Assembly (NCBI GenBank): GCA_945872775.1
Contig: CAMCBC010000005.1
Location: 1-38,004 of the forward strand
DNA: 38,004 nt
Direction: 5' to 3'
Source of the DNA: Spirosoma fluviale
Lineage (GTDB): Bacteria > Bacteroidota > Bacteroidia > Cytophagales > Cyclobacteriaceae
This document shows positions 34,110 through 38,004 of this stretch, piece after piece. Position 1 is the stretch's first letter; each line of letters opens with the position of its first letter. A program made the position numbers and the translations under genes. The notes beneath the pieces were generated by a model. That model was not told the DNA's origin, made no database searches, and was given only the letters and a program-made list of their open reading frames with translations.

Positions 34110-35102
34110 ATGAAGAAAATTATCACTCTTGGTGAAGTCATGCTACGGCTCAGTCCTCCTGGAAACCAGCGTTTTTTTCAAGCACAGGATCTTGAAATGG
34201 AGTTTGGAGGCTCAGAAGCAAATGTAGCTGCAGCTTTGGCCTATTGGGGTATGGATGTCTCACACCTCACCGCCTTTCCAGACCATGAGTTGGGATGGGC
34301 TGCTGCCGGTAAGCTTAGAAAGAATGGGATTGATACCCGTGCCATTTCCTTTAAACCAGGTAGGATGGGCATCTATTTTTTGGAGCATGGAGCCATGCAG
34401 CGAAGTTCTCAAATAATCTACGATCGAGCAGATACTGCCTTTGCCAATTTTGAAGGCGAAGACTTGGATTGGGATTCAATTTTGGAAGGGGTGTCTTGGC
34501 TACATTGGTCGGGAATTACGCCTGCACTCTCTCAAAAATGTGCAAACCTAACCTTGGTTGCCCTTCAAAAAGCCAATGAAAAAGGTATACGGGTAAGTGG
34601 AGACTTGAATTACCGAAGCAATTTATGGCAATACGGCAAGGCCCCTCATCAAGTCATGCCCCAGCTAATGGAGCTGACGCACATCATGATTGCCGGCACA
34701 CGAGATTTTAGACAATGTCTCAATGAAGAATTCAAGAGCTTTTCGGATACCAAGAAAATGGCCTTTGACCGTTTTTCGAAGTTAGATTACTTAGTCAAAA
34801 CAGAACGTATTTCCCATAATTCCTCTGTTAACACCCTGTCTGCGAGCCTTTATGGACGAAAAAAATCTTACAATTCAAAAAGCTACGAATTGACTCACAT
34901 CGTGGACCGAGTAGGATCTGGCGATGCTTTTGCAGGAGGTTTGATTTATGGATTACTGCACTTGAGTCCCAAAGAAGCCATTGAGTTTGCCATGGCGGCT
35001 GGTGTGCTCAAGCATAGTGTTCCTGGAGATATATTGTACTGCTCTCTCCAAGAAATTCAAGAGTTGGTGGCAGGTGAAGGCAATGGAAAAATAAAACGAT
35101 GA
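34110..35102 (+). CDS. kdgK: 2-keto-3-deoxygluconate kinase (PfkB family)
   Basis: Phosphorylates KDG to KDPG. A ribokinase/PfkB-family kinase of 330 residues: it starts KKIITLGEVMLRLSPPGNQRF, has the first PfkB signature region GGSEANVAAALAYWG (about 35-49), and the C-terminal anion-hole and catalytic motif DRVGSGDAFAGG (Asp as base). Context decides the substrate: its 3' end overlaps the KDPG aldolase gene by four bases, and altronate dehydratase is divergent upstream. It is the first gene of the kdgK-eda-dctPQM unit. Confidence 0.9.
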   Translation: MKKIITLGEVMLRLSPPGNQRFFQAQDLEMEFGGSEANVAAALAYWGMDVSHLTAFPDHELGWAAAGKLRKNGIDTRAISFKPGRMGIYFLEHGAMQRSSQIIYDRADTAFANFEGEDLDWDSILEGVSWLHWSGITPALSQKCANLTLVALQKANEKGIRVSGDLNYRSNLWQYGKAPHQVMPQLMELTHIMIAGTRDFRQCLNEEFKSFSDTKKMAFDRFSKLDYLVKTERISHNSSVNTLSASLYGRKKSYNSKSYELTHIVDRVGSGDAFAGGLIYGLLHLSPKEAIEFAMAAGVLKHSVPGDILYCSLQEIQELVAGEGNGKIKR

Positions 35103-35767
35103 TGCGGAATCCAAGTCCATTTATTCGGCGCATGCATGCAGGAGGAATGATGCCCATTTTTTTTCATCCAGAAGAAAAAGTATGCTTGGAGCTAGTAGGA
35201 GCCGCTTATGAAGGCGGTGTTCGGGTCATTGAGATGGTTAATCGTGGAAAAGAAGCCAAGGCCATTTTCCCAAAGATTAAGGAGCTTGTCGACCAACTTC
35301 CAGGGATGTATCTGGGAGTGGGCACCATCTACCATCCTGAAGAGGCTGAACAGTTTTTAGATATGGGTGCAGAATTTATCGTGGCACCCGTGATGAATCC
35401 TGCCTTAGGCGAGTATTGTAAAGGACTAGACGTTCCTTGGATACCAGGTTGTGGAACAGTCTCGGAGGTATTTTTCGCACAGGAGTTAGGAGCGGAGCTG
35501 GTGAAGATGTATCCGGCCAACTTGTTGACTCCCGCATTTATTACTGCGGTACATGCCGTGATGCCTACCATAGAGCTCATTCCCACTGGGGGAGTGGAAC
35601 CCACGCTACCCAGTATCAAAAGTTGGTTTGATGCGGGTGCACTTTGTGTGGGAATGGGTTCCCAGTTGTTTCGAAAAGAGGACATTGCCGCAGGCAACTA
35701 TTCCAAAATCTCTCAGACCATAGCCCAGGTAATGGCTCAAATCGCTTCACTTCGAAACCCATCCTAA
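35099..35767 (+). CDS. eda: KDPG aldolase (2-keto-3-deoxy-6-phosphogluconate aldolase)
   Basis: Cleaves KDPG to pyruvate and glyceraldehyde-3-phosphate, ending the hexuronate route. A class I aldolase of 222 residues. Glu45 in VIEMVNRG and Lys136 in VKMYPANL fit the catalytic Glu and Schiff-base Lys, Arg49 fits the substrate-carboxylate site, and GVGTIYHPEEAEQFLDMGAE and PTGGVEPT are typical. The two start codons ATGATG at 35099 and 35102 are equally possible. It overlaps kdgK at its start and dctP at its end (TAATG), so the genes are translationally coupled. Confidence 0.92.
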   Translation: MMRNPSPFIRRMHAGGMMPIFFHPEEKVCLELVGAAYEGGVRVIEMVNRGKEAKAIFPKIKELVDQLPGMYLGVGTIYHPEEAEQFLDMGAEFIVAPVMNPALGEYCKGLDVPWIPGCGTVSEVFFAQELGAELVKMYPANLLTPAFITAVHAVMPTIELIPTGGVEPTLPSIKSWFDAGALCVGMGSQLFRKEDIAAGNYSKISQTIAQVMAQIASLRNPS

Positions 35768-36756
35768 TGCTAATGACCCGAAGAATAGTTTTTGTTTTCC
35801 TTGCTCTTGTCCTTGCTCTTGGGGGCTGCCAATTGGATACTGGAGTAAAAGTCATCAAGATGGGGCATGCCCAGGTGGTATCGCATCCCGTGCACCAGGC
35901 GATGGTATTTCTTGGAAAGCGACTGGAAGAAAAATCAGGGGGGAAAATAAAAGTAAAGGTATACCCCAACCAACAGTTGGGCACCGAACGCGAGCTACTC
36001 GAATTGTTGCAAATTGGAAGCGTGGGGATGACCAAGGTTTCTGCCGCTTCTTTGGAGGCTTTTTCTCCGGAGATAAGTGTGCTGGGCTTGCCTTATTTGT
36101 TTCGAGATGATGCCCACATCACGCAAGTATTGGAAGGAGAGATCGGCAAAGAATTGCTCTTGAGTACCGAAAAGTATTGGTTACGTGGTTTGTGTTTTTA
36201 CGATGCAGGAAAGCGAAGTTTTTACAGTAAAACCAAACCCATAGCCACGCCTGCTGATTTGGCGGGACTGAAAGTTAGGGTTCAGGAATCCAAAATGGCA
36301 ATCAACATGGTTCGTGGCATGGGAGGTTCGCCCACCCCGGTGTCCTATGGAGAGCTCTACACTGCTTTGCAGCAAGGCATTGTGGATGCCGCAGAGAACA
36401 ATCCTCCCAGTTTTTACAATTCGAGGCATTACGAAGTTTGCAAGTATTACTCTATCGACGAGCATACAGCGATTCCTGATGTTGTCTTGGTGAGCACCAA
36501 GGTCTGGAGTGAACTGAGTCCTGAAGAACAGGTTTGGTTGCAGGAAGCAGCAGTTGAATCTGCAGTCTACCAGACCAAACTTTGGAAGGAGGCGGTAGAA
36601 GAAGCACTTCGTGAGGTACAAAAAGCTGGGGTAGAGATCAGTTATCCCTCCAAGGAACCTTTCTTAGAAAAAGTTTCTGCGGTGTATGCGCAAGTATTTC
36701 AAGAACATAAACAGTTGGAAGCATTGGTTCAACGAATTCAACAGACGAAGAAATGA
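35767..36756 (+). CDS. dctP: TRAP transporter solute-binding protein (DctP), predicted lipoprotein
   Basis: The solute-binding subunit of a TRAP transporter, 329 residues. The chosen start is the ATG at 35767, overlapping the eda stop by one base. The signal ends LALVLALGGC, a lipobox (Cys21), so the protein should be lipid-anchored rather than freely periplasmic. DctP hallmarks include KIKVKVYPNQQLGTERELLELLQ, the substrate-carboxylate Arg in LKVRVQES, and GELYTALQQGIVDAAENNP. Its position in a uronate operon suggests galacturonate, glucuronate or a related acid as ligand. Confidence 0.9.
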   Translation: MLMTRRIVFVFLALVLALGGCQLDTGVKVIKMGHAQVVSHPVHQAMVFLGKRLEEKSGGKIKVKVYPNQQLGTERELLELLQIGSVGMTKVSAASLEAFSPEISVLGLPYLFRDDAHITQVLEGEIGKELLLSTEKYWLRGLCFYDAGKRSFYSKTKPIATPADLAGLKVRVQESKMAINMVRGMGGSPTPVSYGELYTALQQGIVDAAENNPPSFYNSRHYEVCKYYSIDEHTAIPDVVLVSTKVWSELSPEEQVWLQEAAVESAVYQTKLWKEAVEEALREVQKAGVEISYPSKEPFLEKVSAVYAQVFQEHKQLEALVQRIQQTKK

Positions 36757-37226
36757 AATTGAAATTAACACTAGATCGATCCATTCAAGTCATCATTGCC
36801 GTTTTGATGGGGGTGATGGTCCTGAATGTGACCTGGCAGGTTTTTTCCCGCTATGTATTGGGTGACCCGAGTTCATTTACTGATGAATTGGCTCGATACA
36901 GCATGATTTGGTTGGGACTTTTGGGTGCAGCCTATGTATCCGGCAAGCAGGGTCATTTGGCTATTGATGTGTTGGTAGAAAAGATAAAGGGTAAAAACCT
37001 CTTTTATTTGCAGCTATTTATCCATGCGATGGTTATTTTTTTCGGAGCCGTAATTATGGTAGGCGGCGGGGCTAACTTGGTTTACATTTCACAGTTGCTG
37101 CAGCAAAAATCAGCCACTCTTCAAGTTCCCTTGTCTTGGGTGTATGCCATGGTACCTATTTCTGGAGTTTTAGTGGTGTATTACCATAGTTTTCATGTGG
37201 TTCAATTGATTAAAAGCCAAGAATAA
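36753..37226 (+). CDS. dctQ: TRAP transporter small permease (DctQ)
   Basis: The small membrane subunit of the TRAP transporter, 157 residues with four predicted helices. The motifs WQVFSRYVLGDPSSFTDELARYSMIWLG (typical FSRYVL...ELARY) and GHLAIDVL identify the family. The ATG overlaps the dctP stop by four bases (ATGA). It partners the large permease whose gene begins two bases after its stop. Confidence 0.92.
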   Translation: MKLKLTLDRSIQVIIAVLMGVMVLNVTWQVFSRYVLGDPSSFTDELARYSMIWLGLLGAAYVSGKQGHLAIDVLVEKIKGKNLFYLQLFIHAMVIFFGAVIMVGGGANLVYISQLLQQKSATLQVPLSWVYAMVPISGVLVVYYHSFHVVQLIKSQE

Positions 37227-37228
37227 CC

Positions 37229-38004
37229 ATGGAATGGATCGCAATTATAATCTTGGTTTTAAGTTTTGTATCGCTTTTACTCCTGGGTGTTCCAGTAGCC
37301 TGGAGCTTGGGTCTTTCTAGTTTCTTCACGCTGCTTGTATCTGTGTCAGCTATGCCTGCTGCTACCACAATTGCACAGCGAATGGCTACTGGCTTGGATA
37401 GTTTCTCCTTGTTGGCCATTCCATTTTTTGTATTGGCTGGGGAGATCATGAATAAAGGGGGGATTGCGAATCGATTGATAGATTTTGCAAAAGGGCTTAC
37501 GGGTAAACTCCCGGGTGGGCTTTTGTATGTCAATATCATTGCAGCCATGCTTTTTGGAGCAATTGCTGGTTCGGCCGCTGCTGCAGCCTCAGCCTTGGGT
37601 AGTATTTTGGGAAAGCGTATGGACGATGAAGGATATCCCAAAACTCTGGGTGTGGCGGTCAACATCACCTCATCCACAACGGGATTGATTATTCCTCCTT
37701 CCAATGTATTGATCATTTATTCTTTGGCTAGTGGTGGAGTTTCCATTGCAGCACTTTTTGTAGCGGGATACCTACCTGGAATTCTGTTGGGTGTTTCCTT
37801 GATGATTTGCGCAGCTATTTTTATCAAGAAGAATAAGCTTCCCTATGCGGAAGCTGTAAGTTTTGGGTATTTGATCAATGCTTTTTGGAGAGCGGTGCCA
37901 AGCCTTTTTCTCCTTATCCTGGTGATTGGAGGGATTGTTGCTGGGGTTTTTACTGCTACTGAAGCCTCTGCAATCGCAGTCGTCTATACCTTATTGCTTT
38001 CCTT
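37229..38004 (+). CDS. dctM: TRAP transporter large permease (DctM), 3' end outside window
   Basis: The main sodium-driven permease subunit, with about 258 of ~430 residues visible and the frame open to the window end. The start at 37229 gives MEWIAIIILVLSFVSLLLLGVPVAWSLG. DctM motifs follow: IPFFVLAGEIMNKGGIANRLI, PGGLLYVNIIAAMLFGAIAGSA, and NITSSTTGLIIPPSNVLIIYS, which covers one of the substrate/sodium hairpin regions. With DctP and DctQ it completes the importer of the uronate locus. Confidence 0.93.
   Translation, partial: MEWIAIIILVLSFVSLLLLGVPVAWSLGLSSFFTLLVSVSAMPAATTIAQRMATGLDSFSLLAIPFFVLAGEIMNKGGIANRLIDFAKGLTGKLPGGLLYVNIIAAMLFGAIAGSAAAAASALGSILGKRMDDEGYPKTLGVAVNITSSTTGLIIPPSNVLIIYSLASGGVSIAALFVAGYLPGILLGVSLMICAAIFIKKNKLPYAEAVSFGYLINAFWRAVPSLFLLILVIGGIVAGVFTATEASAIAVVYTLLLS

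Overview
The window looks like a chromosomal stretch from a Bacteroidota bacterium, most likely of the order Cytophagales (Algoriphagus/Cyclobacteriaceae-like). This is inferred from gene content and signals, not from a marker gene. Most upstream regions lack a Shine-Dalgarno sequence and several carry TAnnTTTG boxes, the Bacteroidota -7 promoter element. DUF4920, DUF983 and TlpA/DUF4369-type lipoproteins are present, and serine biosynthesis is encoded as a SerB-SerA fusion. There are no rRNA or tRNA genes, CRISPR arrays or intact insertion sequences.

Layout. 1-5.1 kb: the 3' end of xylose isomerase, an alpha/beta hydrolase, a small exported barrel-like protein, and an abutting pair made of a lipoprotein ADP-ribosylglycohydrolase and a methylthioribose-kinase-like phosphotransferase. 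5.2-8.1 kb: acyl-CoA dehydrogenase and long-chain acyl-CoA ligase (fatty acid activation and oxidation). 8.15-9.6 kb: an AT-rich, terminator-bounded single-gene island encoding a protein with the architecture of a pentameric ligand-gated ion channel (Cys-loop receptor superfamily). 9.7-12.2 kb: a MATE transporter and a D-serine dehydratase/D-threonine aldolase-like PLP enzyme. 12.4-17.7 kb: alaS, gatB and a TlpA-like thioredoxin lipoprotein. 17.7-21.5 kb: a long, very AT-rich intergenic region, then three polysaccharide genes (GT4 glycosyltransferase, UDP-glucuronate 4-epimerase, dTDP-glucose 4,6-dehydratase). 21.5-23.4 kb: the SerB-SerA fusion. 23.7-25.4 kb: small conserved proteins (DUF4920 lipoprotein, a 67-residue protein, DUF983, DoxX-like).

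25.5-30.8 kb: a tight four-gene operon, TetR regulator, ABC transporter, HlyD adaptor and TolC-like outer-membrane factor, preceded by two palindromes that could be the regulator's operator. The ABC protein keeps its Walker A motif but has lost the LSGGQ signature, the Walker B Asp/Glu pair and the H-loop His, which makes it the most unusual protein here beside the channel-like one.

30.8-38.0 kb: a hexuronate catabolism locus. It has tagaturonate reductase (uxaB), a DUF1330 protein, altronate dehydratase (uxaA), 2-keto-3-deoxygluconate kinase (kdgK), KDPG aldolase (eda), and a TRAP transporter (dctP, dctQ, and dctM cut by the window end). Together these would carry D-tagaturonate to pyruvate plus glyceraldehyde-3-phosphate. 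Uronate isomerase (uxaC) is not in view. The TRAP transporter genes overlap eda, so import of a hexuronate is the likely role.
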